From Embiotoca jacksoni (taxonomy: Eukaryota; Chordata; Actinopteri; Embiotocidae), in assembly GCA_022577435.1 (NCBI GenBank), contig JAKOON010000003.1, positions 6,445,001 to 6,509,000 of the forward strand: a DNA stretch of 64,000 bases, read 5' to 3'. Positions within the stretch are counted from its first letter, which is position 1, and the number at the start of each line of letters is the position of its first letter. Below are positions 40,214-50,830 of the stretch, piece after piece. Under the pieces are notes generated by a model that was not told the DNA's origin, did no database searches, and worked only from the letters and a program-made list of their open reading frames with translations. The position numbers and the translations under genes are program-made.

Positions 40214-40736
40214 AAAGTGACTTGAAACCACTTTGGCCATGTAGTTTATCCCATTTGCCATAATTCTGAGTAGGAAACTTGTTTGGAAACGCTTAGTTGA
40301 AGCCATGGCTCTGTGATGCAGTTTTACATTAGGCTGAGAAAGTGAGATATGAAATAGTGTTTTCTGAGAATTTGTGAACACAAAGTGACTTGAAACCACT
40401 TTGGCCATGTAGCTTACCCCAATTGCCATAATTCTAAGTAGGAAACTTGTTTGGAAACACTTAGTTTAAGCCATGGCGCTGTGATGCAGTTTTACCTTAG
40501 GCTGAGAAAGTGAGACATGAAATACTGTTTTCTGAGAATTTGTGAACACAAAGTGACTTGAAACCACTTTGGCCATGTAGCTTACCCCAATTGCCATAAT
40601 TCTAAGTAGGAAACTTGTTTGGAAACACTTAGTTTAAGCCGTGGAGCTGTAATGCAGTTTTATGCTGTTTTTGAGCTTCTCTCGCTGAGATAAGGCTGTT
40701 TTTGAAACATTGTGTTTCCTGTGAAATTGTTCACAC
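40214..40736 (+). repeat. 523-bp three-monomer HOR (A-A-B), copy 1
   Basis: Monomers start at 40214 (A, 168), 40382 (A, 168) and 40550 (B, 187). Two adjacent A monomers break the usual alternation. Both copies have gaaacgcttag, a CpG variant of gaaacacttag. Confidence 0.87.
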
Positions 40737-41258
40737 AAAGTGACTTGAAACCACTTTGGCCATGTAGTTTATCCCATTTGCCATAATTCTGAGTAGGAAA
40801 CTTGTTTGGAAACGCTTAGTTGAAGCCATGGCTCTGTGATGCAGTTTTACATTAGGCTGAGAAAGTGAGATATGAAATAGTGTTTTCTGAGAATTTGTGA
40901 ACACAAAGTGACTTGAAACCACTTTGGCCATGTAGCTTACCCCAATTGCCATAATTCTAAGTAGGAAACTTGTTTGGAAACACTTAGTTTAAGCCATGGC
41001 GCTGTGATGCAGTTTTACCTTAGGCTGAGAAAGTGAGACATGAAATACTGTTTTCTGAGAATTTGTGAACACAAAGTGACTTGAAACCACTTTGGCCATG
41101 TAGCTTACCCCAATTGCCATAATTCTAAGTAGGAAACTTGTTTGGAAACACTTAGTTTAAGCCGTGGAGCTGTATGCAGTTTTATGCTGTTTTTGAGCTT
41201 CTCTCGCTGAAATAAGGCTGTTTTAGAAACATTGTGTTTCCTGTGAAATTGTTCACAC
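40737..41258 (+). repeat. 522-bp three-monomer HOR (A-A-B), copy 2
   Basis: This is a tandem copy of 40214-40736, one base shorter because its B monomer has gctgtatgcag. It also has ctgttttagaaac, so the end of the unit was taken from another HOR that carries both alleles together (as at 34300 and 36484). Confidence 0.85.
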
Positions 41259-43948
41259 AAAGTGACTTGAAACCACTTTGGCCATGTAGTTTATCCCATT
41301 TGCCATAATTCTGAGTAGGAAACTTGTTTGGAAACACTTAGTTGAAGCCATGGCTCTGTGATGCAGTTTTACATTAGGCTGAGAAAGTGAGATATGAAAT
41401 AGTGTTTTCTGAGAATTTGTGAACACAAAGTGACTTGAAACCACTTTGGCCATGTAGTTTATCCCATTTGCCATAATTCTGAGTAGGAAACTTGTTTGTA
41501 AACACTTAGTTTAAGCCGTGGCACTGTAATGCAGTTTTACGCTGTTTTTGAGCTTTTCTCGCTGAGATAAGGCTGTTTTTGAAACATTGTGTTTCCTGTG
41601 AAATTGTCCACACAAAGTGACTTGAAACCACTTTGTCCATGTAGTTTATCCCATTTGACATAGTACTGATGAAGAAATTTGTTCGTAAACACTTAGTTTA
41701 AGCCGTGTAGCTGTAATGCAGTTTTATGCTGTTTTTGATCTTCTCTTGCTGAAATAAGGCTGTTTTTGAAAAATTGTGTTTCCTGTGAAATTGTTCACAC
41801 AAAGTGACTTGAAACCACTTTGGCCATGTAGCTTACCCCAATTGCCATAATTCTTAGTAGGAAACTTGTTTGTAAACACTTAGTTTAAGCCGTGGAGCTG
41901 TAATGCAGTTTTATGATGTTTTTGAGCTTATGTCGCTGAAATAAGGCTGTTTTTGAAACATTGTGTTTCCTGTGAAATTGTCCACACAAAATGACTTGAA
42001 ACCACTTTGGCCATGTAGCTTACCCCAATTGCCATAATTCTAAGTAGGAAACTTGTTTGTAAACACTTAGTTTAAGCCGTGGAGCTGTAATGCAGTTTTA
42101 TGATGTTTTTGAGCTTCTCTCGCTGAAATAAGGCTGTTTTTGAAACATTGTGTTTCCTGTGAAATTGTTCACACAAAGTGACTTGAAACCACTTTGGCCA
42201 TGTAGTTTATCCCCATTGCCATAGTTCTGAGTAGGAAACTTGTTAGTAAAGACTTAGTTGAAGCCATGGCTCTGTGATGCAGTTTTACATTAGGCTGAGA
42301 AAGTGAGATATGAAATACTGTTTTCTGAGAATTTGAGAACACAAAGTGACTTGAAACCACTTTGGCCATGTAGCTTACCCCAATTGCCATAATTCTAAGT
42401 AGGAAACTTGTTTGGAAACACTTAGTTTAAGCCATGGCGCTGTGATGCAGTTTTACCTTAGGCTGAGAAAGTGAGACATGAAATACTGTTTTCTGAGAAT
42501 TTGTGAACACAAAGTGACTTGAAACCACTTTGGCCATGTAGCTTACCCCAATTGCCATAATTCTAAGTAGGAAACTTGTTTGGAAACACTTAGTTTAAGC
42601 CGTGGAGCTGTAATGCAGTTTTATGCTGTTTTTGAGCTTCTCTCGCTGAAATAAGGCTGTTTTTGAAACATTGTGTTTCCTGTGAAATTGTTCACACAAA
42701 GTGACTTGAAACCACTTTGGCCATGTAGTTTACCCCAATTGCCATAATTCTAAGTAGGAAACTTGTTTGGAAACACTTAGTTTAAGCCATGGCGCTGTGA
42801 TGCAGTTTTACATAGGCTGAGAATTTGAGACATGAAATACTGTTTTCTGAGAATTTGTGAACACAAACTGACTTGAAACCACTTTGGCCATGTAGTTTAT
42901 CCCATTTTCCATAATTCTGAGTAGGAAACTTGTTTGGAAACACTTAGTTTAAGCCGTGGAGCTGTAATGCAGTTTTATGCTGTTTTTGATCTTCTCTTGC
43001 TGAAATAAGGCTGTTTTTGAAAAATTGTGTTTCCTGTGAAATTGTTCACACAAAGTGACTTGAAACCACTTTGGCCATGTAGCTTACCCCAATTGCCATA
43101 ATTCTAAGTAGGAAACTTGTTTGTAAACACTTAGTTTAAGCCGTGGAGCTGTAATGCAGTTTTATGCTGTTTTTGAGCTTCTCTCGCTGAGATAAGGCTG
43201 TTTTTGAAACATTGTGTTTCCTGTGAAATTGTTCACACAAAGTGACTTGAAACCACTTTGGCCATGTAGCTTACCCCAATTGCCATAATTCTAAGTAGGA
43301 AACTTGTTTGTAAACACTTAGTTTAAGCCGTGGAGCTGTAATGCAGTTTTATGCTGTTTTTGAGCTTCTCTCGCTGAGATAAGGCTGTTTTTGAAACATT
43401 GTGTTTCCTGTGAAATTGTTCACACAAAGTGACTTGAAACCACTTTGGCCATGTAGTTTATCCCATTTGCCATAATTCTGAGTAGGAAACTTGTTTGGAA
43501 ACGCTTAGTTGAAGCCATGGCTCTGTGATGCAGTTTTACATTAGGCTGAGAAAGTGAGATATGAAATAGTGTTTTCTGAGAATTTGTGAACACAAAGTGA
43601 CTTGAAACCACTTTGGCCATGTAGCTTACCCCAATTGCCATAATTCTAAGTAGGAAACTTGTTTGGAAACACTTAGTTTAAGCCATGGCGCTGTGATGCA
43701 GTTTTACCTTAGGCTGAGAAAGTGAGACATGAAATACTGTTTTCTGAGAATTTGTGAACACAAAGTGACTTGAAACCACTTTGGCCATGTAGCTTACCCC
43801 AATTGCCATAATTCTAAGTAGGAAACTTGTTTGGAAACACTTAGTTTAAGCCGTGGAGCTGTAATGCAGTTTTATGCTGTTTTTGAGCTTCTCTCGCTGA
43901 AATAAGGCTGTTTTTGAAACATTGTGTTTCCTGTGAAATTGTTCACAC
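41259..43948 (+). repeat. Large duplication in domain IIb, copy 2 (2,690 bp, period 3,212 bp)
   Basis: This is a copy of 38047-40736. One difference seen is ttcttagtagg near 41850 against ttctaagtagg. The tandem 522-523 bp A-A-B block that follows copy 1 is not present after this copy. Confidence 0.88.
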
Positions 43949-46657
43949 AAAGTGACTTGAAACCACTTTGGCCATGTAGTTTACCCCAATTGCCATAATT
44001 CTAAGTAGGAAACTTGTTTGGAAACACTTAGTTTAAGCCATGGCGCTGTGATGCAGTTTTACATTAGGCTGAGAATTTGAGACATGAAATACTGTTTTCT
44101 GAGAATTTGTGAACACAAACTGACTTGAAACCACTTTGGCCATGTAGTTTATCCCATTTTCCATAATTCTGAGTAGGAAACTTGTTTGGAAACACTTAGT
44201 TTAAGCCGTGGAGCTGTAATGCAGTTTTATGCTGTTTTTGATCTTCTCTTGCTGAAATAAGGCTGTTTTTGAAAAATTGTGTTTCCTGTGAAATTGTTCA
44301 CACAAAGTGACTTGAAACCACTTTGGCCATGTAGCTTACCCCAATTGCCATAATTCTAAGTAGGAAACTTGTTTGTAAACACTTAGTTTAAGCCGTGGAG
44401 CTGTAATGCAGTTTTATGCTGTTTTTGAGCTTCTCTCGCTGAGATAAGGCTATTTTTGAAACATTGTGTTTCCTGAGAATTTGTGAACACAAAGTGACTT
44501 GAAACCACTTTGGCCATGTAGCTTACCCCAATTGCCATAATTCTAAGTAGGAAACTTGTTTGGAAACACTTAGTTTAAGCCGTGTAGCTGTAATGCAGTT
44601 TTATGCTGTTTTTGATCTTCTCTTGCTGAAATAAGGCTGTTTTTGAAAAATTGTGTTTCCTGTGAAATTGTTCACACAAAGTGACTTGAAACCACTTTGG
44701 CCATGTAGCTTACCCCAATTGCCATGATTCTAAGTAGGAAACTTGTTTGGAAACACTTAGTTTAAGCCATGGCGCTGTGATGCAGTTTTACCTTAGGCTG
44801 AGAAAGTGAGACATGAAATACTGTTTTCTGAGAATTTGTGAACACAAACTGACTTGAAACCACTTTGGCCATGTAGTTTATCCCATTTGCCATAATTCTG
44901 AGTAGGAAACTTGTTTGTAAACACTTAGTTTAAGCCGTGGAGCTTTAATGCAGTTTTATGCTGTTTTTGAGATTTTCTCGCTGAGATAAGGCTGTTTTTG
45001 AAACATTGTGTTTCCTGTGAAATTGTTCACACAAAGTGACTTGAAACCACTTTGGCCATGTAGTTTATCCCATTTGCCATAATTCTGAGTAGGAAACTTG
45101 TTTGGAAACACTTAGTTGAAGCCATGGCTCTGTGATGCAGTTTTACATTAGGCTGAGAAAGTGAGATATGAAATACTGTTTTCTGAGAATTTGTGAACAC
45201 AAAGTGACTTGAAACCACTTTGGCCATGTAGCTTACCCCAATTGCCATAATTCTAAGTAGGAAACTTGTTTGGAAACACTTAGTTTAAGCCGTGGAGCTG
45301 TAATGCAGTTTTATGCTGTTTTTGAGCTTCTCTCGCTGAAATAAGGCTGTTTTTGAAACATTGTGTTTCCTGTGAAATTGTTCACACAAAGTGACTTGAA
45401 ACCACTTTGGCCATGTAGCTTACCCCAATTGCCATAATTCTAAGTAGGAAACTTGTTTGGAAACACTTAGTTTAAGCCGTGGAGCTGTATGCAGTTTTAT
45501 GCTGTTTTTGAGCTTCTCTCGCTGAAATAAGGCTGTTTTAGAAACATTGTGTTTCCTGTGAAATTGTTCACACAAAGTGACTTGAAACCACTTTGGCCAT
45601 GTAGCTTACCCCAATTGCCATAATTCTAAGTAGGAAACTTGTTTGGAAACACTTAGTTTAAGCCGTGTAGCTGTAATGCAGTTTTATGCTGTTTTTGATC
45701 TTCTCTTGCTGAAATAAGGCTGTTTTTGAAAAATTGTGTTTCCTGTGAAATTGTTCACACAAAGTGACTTGAAACCACTTTGGCCATGTAGCTTACCCCA
45801 ATTGCCATAATTCTAAGTAGGAAACTTGTTTGTAAACACTTAGTTTAAGCCGTGGAGCTGTAATGCAGTTTTATGCTGTTTTTGAGCTTCTCTCGCTGAG
45901 ATAAGGCTGTTTTTGAAACATTGTGTTTCCTGTGAAATTGTTCACACAAAGTGACTTGAAACCACTTTGGCCATGTAGTTTATCCCATTTGCCATAATTC
46001 TGAGTAGGAAACTTGTTTGGAAACACTTAGTTGAAGCCATGGCTCTGTGATGCAGTTTTACATTAGGCTGAGAAAGTGAGATATGAAATAGTGTTTTCTG
46101 AGAATTTGTGAACACAAAGTGACTTGAAACCACTTTGGCCATGTAGCTTACCCCAATTGCCATAATTCTAAGTAGGAAACTTGTTTGGAAACACTTAGTT
46201 TAAGCCGTGTAGCTGTAATGCAGTGTTATGCTGTTTTTGATCTTCTCTTGCTGAAATAAGGCTGTTTTTGAAAAATTGTGTTTCCTGTGAAATTGTTCAC
46301 ACAAAGTGACTTGAAACCACTTTGGCCATGTAGCTTACCCCAATTGCCATTATTCTAAGTAGGAAACTTGTTTGGAAACACTTAGTTTAAGCCATGGCGC
46401 TGTGATGCAGTTTTACCTTAGGCTGAGAAGGTGAGACATGAAATACTGTTTTCTGAGAATTTGTGAACACAAACTGACTTGAAACCACTTTGGCCATGTA
46501 GTTTATCCCATTTGCCATAATTCTGAGTAGGAAACTTGTTTGTAAACACTTAGTTTAAGCCGTGGCACTGTAATGCAGTTTTACGCTGTTTTTGAGCTTT
46601 TCTCGCTGAGATAAGGCTGTTTTTGAAACATTGTGTTTCCTGTGAAATTGTCCACAC
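43949..46657 (+). repeat. Right end of domain IIb, mixed HOR fragments
   Basis: This stretch has no single clear period. It combines pieces already seen elsewhere: ttggccatgtagtttacccc with gagaatttgag near 44070 (as at 33060), gctttaatgcag with gagattttctcg near 44942 (as at 33750), and gctgtatgcag with ttttagaaac near 45485. A recombinant tail at about 44470 joins a B-tail start (ggctatttttgaaac) to an A-type end (ctgagaatttgtgaacac). Confidence 0.7.
46471..46657 (+). repeat. Junction monomer between domains II and III
   Basis: The core begins as domain II (aaactgacttg, cataattctgagtagg). From about 46560 it reads as domain I/III (ggcactgtaatgcag, ttttacgctg, ctgagataagg, ttgtccacac). The following monomer at 46658 is fully subfamily 1. 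The switch is therefore inside one 187-bp monomer with no foreign DNA at the joint. Confidence 0.8.
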
Positions 46658-46826
46658 AAAGTGACTTGAAACCACTTTGTCCATGTAGTGTATCCCATTT
46701 GCCAAAGTTCTGACTATGAAACTTGTTTGTGAAACACTTAGTTTAAGCCGTGGCGCTGTGATGCAGTTTTACATTAGGCTGAGAAAGTGAGACTTGAAAT
46801 GCTGTTTTCTGTCAAATTGCAGACAC

Positions 46827-47865
46827 AAAGTGAAGCCTAATTGGCCATGTAGTGTATCCCATTTGCTGTTGAAGAAATTTGTTCACAAACACTGAGTTTA
46901 AGCCGTGGCACTGTAATGCAGTTTTATGCTGTTTTTGAGCTTCTCTCGCTGAGATAAGGCTGTTTTTGAAACATTGTGTTTCTTGTGAAATTGTCCACAC
47001 AAAGTGACTTGAAGCCACTTTGTCCATGTAGTTTATCCCATTTGCCATAGTACTGATGAAGAAATTTGTTCGTAAACACTTAGTTTAAGCCGTGGCGCTG
47101 TGATGCAGTTTTATATTAGGCTGAGAAAGTGAGAATTGAAATGCTGTTTTCTGTGTAATTGCAGACACAAAGTGACTTGAAGCCACTTTGTCCATGTAGT
47201 TTATCCCATTTGCCATAGTACTGATGAAGAAATTTGTTCGTAAACACTTAGTTTAAGCCGTGGCACTGTAATGCAGTTTCATGCTGTTTTTGAGCTTCTC
47301 TCGCTGAGATAAGGCTGTTTTTGAAACATTGTATTTCCTGTGAAATTGTCCACACAAAGTGACTTGAAACCACTTTGTCCATGTAGTGTATCCCATTTGC
47401 CAAAGTCCTGACTATGAAACTTGTTTGTGAAACACTTAGTTTAAGCCGTGGCGCTGTGATGCAGTTTTACATTAGGCTGAGAAAGTGAGACTTAAAATGC
47501 TGTTTTCTGTGTAATTGCAGATACAAAGTCAAGCCACATTGGCCATGTAGTGTATCCCATTTGCTGATGAAGAAATTTTTCGTAAACACTTAGTTTAAGC
47601 CGTGGCACTGTAATGCATTTTTATGTTATTTTTGAGCTTCTCTCGCTGGGATAAGGCTGTTTTTGAAACATTGTGTTTCCTGTGTAATTGTCCACACAAA
47701 GTGACTTGAAACCGCTTTGCCCATGTAGTTTATCCCATTTGCCATAGGTCTGAGTATGAAACTTGTTTGTAAACACTTAGTTTAAGCCGTCGCGCTGTGA
47801 TGCAGTTTTATATTAGGCTGAGAAAGTGAGACTTGAAATGCTGTTTTCTGTGTAATTGCAGACAC
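46827..47865 (+). repeat. Duplication, copy 1 (period 2,965 bp)
   Basis: This segment aligns with 49792-50830 at offset 2965. Shared alleles are gaagcctaattgg with cactgagtttaag, gtttcatgctg with attgtatttcc, and aaagtcaagcc. Differences include ttcacaaacac against ttcagaaacac, and gaagaaatttttcg against gaataaattgttcg. Confidence 0.75.
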
Positions 47866-49791
47866 AAAGTGACTTGAAGCCACTTTGTCCATGTAGTTTA
47901 TCCCATTTGCTATAGTACTGATGAAGAAATTTGTTCGTAAACACTTAGTTTAAGCCGTGGCACTGTCATGTAGTTTTATGCTGTTTTTGAGCTTCTCTCG
48001 CTGAGATAAGGCTGTTTTTGAAACATTGTGTTTCCTGTGAAATTGTCCACACAGAGTGACTTGAAGCCACTTTGTCCATGTAGTTTATCCCATTTGCCAT
48101 AGTACTGATGAAGAAATTTGTTCGTAAACACTTAGTTTAAGCCGTGGCGCTGTGATGCAGTTTTATATTAGGCTGGGAAAGTGAGAATTGAAATGCTGTT
48201 TTCTGTATAATTGCAGACACAAAGTGACTTGAAGCCACTTTGTCCATGTAGTTTATCCCATTTGCCATAGTACTGATGAAGAAATTTGTTCGTAAACACT
48301 TAGTTTAAGCCGTGGCACTGTCATGTAGTTTTATGCTGTTTTTGAGCTTCTCTCGCTGAGATAAGGCTGTTTTTGAAACATTGTGTTTCCTGTGTAATTG
48401 TCCACACAAAGTGACTTGAAACCGCTTTGCCCATGTAGTGTATCCCATTTGCCAAAGTTCTGAGTATGAAACTTGTTTGTAAACACTTAGTTTAAGCCGT
48501 CGCGCTGTGATGCAGTTTTACATTAGGCTGAGAAAGTAAGACTTGAAATGCTGTTTTCTGTCTAATTGCAGACACAAAGTGAAGCCACGTTGGCCATGTA
48601 GTGTATCCCATTTGCTGTTGAAGAAATTTTTTCAGAAACACTTAGTTTAAGCCGTGGCACTGTAATGCAGTTTTATGCTGTTTTTGAGCTTCTCTCGCTG
48701 AGATAAGGCTGCTTTTGAAACATTGTGTTTACTGTGAAATTGTCCACACAAATTGACTTGAAGCCACTTTGTCCATGTCGTTTATCCCATTTACCATAGT
48801 ACTGATGAAGAAATTTGTTCGTAAACACTTAGTTTAAGCCGTGGCGCTGTGATGCAGTTTTACATTAGGCTGAGAAAGTGAGACTTAGAATGCTGTTTTC
48901 TGTGTAATTGCAGATACAAAGTGAAGCCACATTGGCCATGTAGTGTATCCCATTTGCTGATGAAGAAATTGTTCGTAAATACTTAGTTTAAGCCGTGGCA
49001 CTGTAATGCAGTTTTATGCTGTTTTTGAGCTTCTCTCGCTGAGATAAGGCTGTTTTTGAAACATTGTGTTTCCTGTGAAATTGTCCACACAAAGTGACTT
49101 GAAGCCACTTTGTCCATGTAGTTTATCCCATTTGCCATAGTACTGATGAAGAAATTTGTTCGTAAACACTTAGTTTAAGCCGTGGCGCTGTGATGCAGTT
49201 TTATATTAGGCTGAGAAAGTGAGAATTGAAATGCTGTTTTCTGTGTAATTGCAGACACAAAGTGACTTGAAGCCACTTTGTCCATGTAGTTTATCCCATT
49301 TGCCATAGTACTGATGAAGAAATTTGTTCGTAAACACTTAGTTTAAGCCGTGGCACTGTAATGCAGTTTCATGCTGTTTTTGAGCTTCTCTCGCTGAGAT
49401 AAGGCTGTTTTTGAAACATTGTATTTCCTGTGAAATTGTCCACACAAAGTGACTTGAAACCACTTTGTCCATGTAGTGTATCCCATTTGCTGATGAAGAA
49501 ATTTTTCGTAAACACTTAGTTTAAGCCGTGGCACTGTAATGCATTTTTATGTTATTTTTGAGCTTCTCTCGCTGGGATAAGGCTGTTTTTGAAACATTGT
49601 GTTTCCTGCGTAATTGTCCACACAAAGTGACTTGAAACCGCTTTGCCCATGTAGTTTATCCCATTTGCCATAGGTCTGAGTATGAAACTTGTTTGTAAAC
49701 ACTTAGTTTAAGCCGTCGCGCTGTGATGCAGTTTTACATTAGGCTGAGAAAGTGAGACTTGAAATGCTGTTTTCTGTCAAATTGCAGACAC

Positions 49792-50830
49792 AAAGTGAAG
49801 CCTAATTGGCCATGTAGTGTATCCCATTTGCTGTTGAAGAAATTTGTTCAGAAACACTGAGTTTAAGCCGTGGCACTGTAATGCAGTTTTATGCTGTTTT
49901 TGAGCTTCTCTCGCTGAGATAAGGCTGTTTTTGAAACATTGTGTTTCCTGTGAAATTGTCCACACAAAGTGACTTGAAGCCACTTTGTCCATGTAGTTTA
50001 TCCCATTTGCCATAGTACTGATGAAGAAATTTGTTCGTAAACACTTAGTTTAAGCCGTGGCGCTGTGATGCAGTTTTATATTAGGCTGAGAAAGTGAGAA
50101 TTGAAATGCTGTTTTCTGTGTAATTGCAGACACAAAGTGACTTGAAGCCACTTTGTCCATGTAGTTTATCCCATTTGCCATAGTACTGATGAAGAAATTT
50201 GTTCGTAAACACTTAGTTTAAGCCGTGGCACTGTAATGCAGTTTCATGCTGTTTTTGAGCTTCTCTCGCTGAGATAAGGCTGTTTTTGAAACATTGTATT
50301 TCCTGTGAAATTGTCCACACAAAGTGACTTGAAACCACTTTGTCCATGTAGTGTATCCCATTTGCCAAAGTTCTGACTATGAAACTTGTTTGTGAAACAC
50401 TTAGTTTAAGCCGTGGCGCTGTGATGCAGTTTTACATTAGGCTGAGAAAGTGAGACTTAAAATGCTGTTTTCTGTGTAATTGCAGATACAAAGTCAAGCC
50501 ACATTGGCCATGTAGTGTATCCCATTTGCTGATGAATAAATTGTTCGTAAACACTTAGTTTAAGGCTTGGCACTGTAATGCATTTTTATGTTATTTTTGA
50601 GCTTCTCTCGCTGGGATAAGGCTGTTTTTGAAACATTGTGTTTCCTGTGTAATTGTCCACACAAAGTGACTTGAAACCGCTTTGCCCATGTAGTTTATCC
50701 CATTTGCCATAGGTCTGAGTATGAAACTTGTTTGTAAACACTTAGTTTAAGCCGTCGCGCTGTGATGCAGTTTTACATTAGGCTGAGAAAGTGAGACTTG
50801 AAATGCTGTTTTCTGTCTAATTGCAGACAC
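49792..50830 (+). repeat. Duplication, copy 2 (period 2,965 bp), also paired with 52199 onward
   Basis: This is a copy of 46827-47865. The part from about 49490 to 50390 is matched again at about 51897-52797 at offset 2407. That match ends where cttgtttgtgaaacac here meets cttgtttgtaaacac. A private change is ttaaggcttggcac near 50560. Confidence 0.75.

Larger units (their letters stand above)
38047..40736 (+). repeat. Large duplication in domain IIb, copy 1 (2,690 bp, period 3,212 bp)
   Basis: This segment aligns with 41259-43948 at offset 3212. Shared private alleles include acataggctgag (one T missing, near 39598 and 42810), ttgagaacacaaag, gagcttatgtcg with aaaatgacttg, and gaaacgcttag. 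The copies are separated by 40737-41258, itself a repeat of 40214-40736. Confidence 0.88.
32424..46657 (+). repeat. Domain IIb: subfamily 2 satellite, right part
   Basis: This part shares the domain II core (cataattctaagtagg, gcttaccccaattgcc) but is enriched for A monomers with gagatatgaaatagtg, B monomers with gatcttctcttgctg and gaaaaattg, gccgtgtagctg, and gagcttatgtcgctg. The ttaatgttgaag and cttgatttaag monomers of IIa are absent. The IIa/IIb limit is approximate. A single-base deletion, gctgtatgcag for gctgtaatgcag, marks at least five related copies near 34298, 36483, 37230, 41171 and 45485. Confidence 0.75.
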
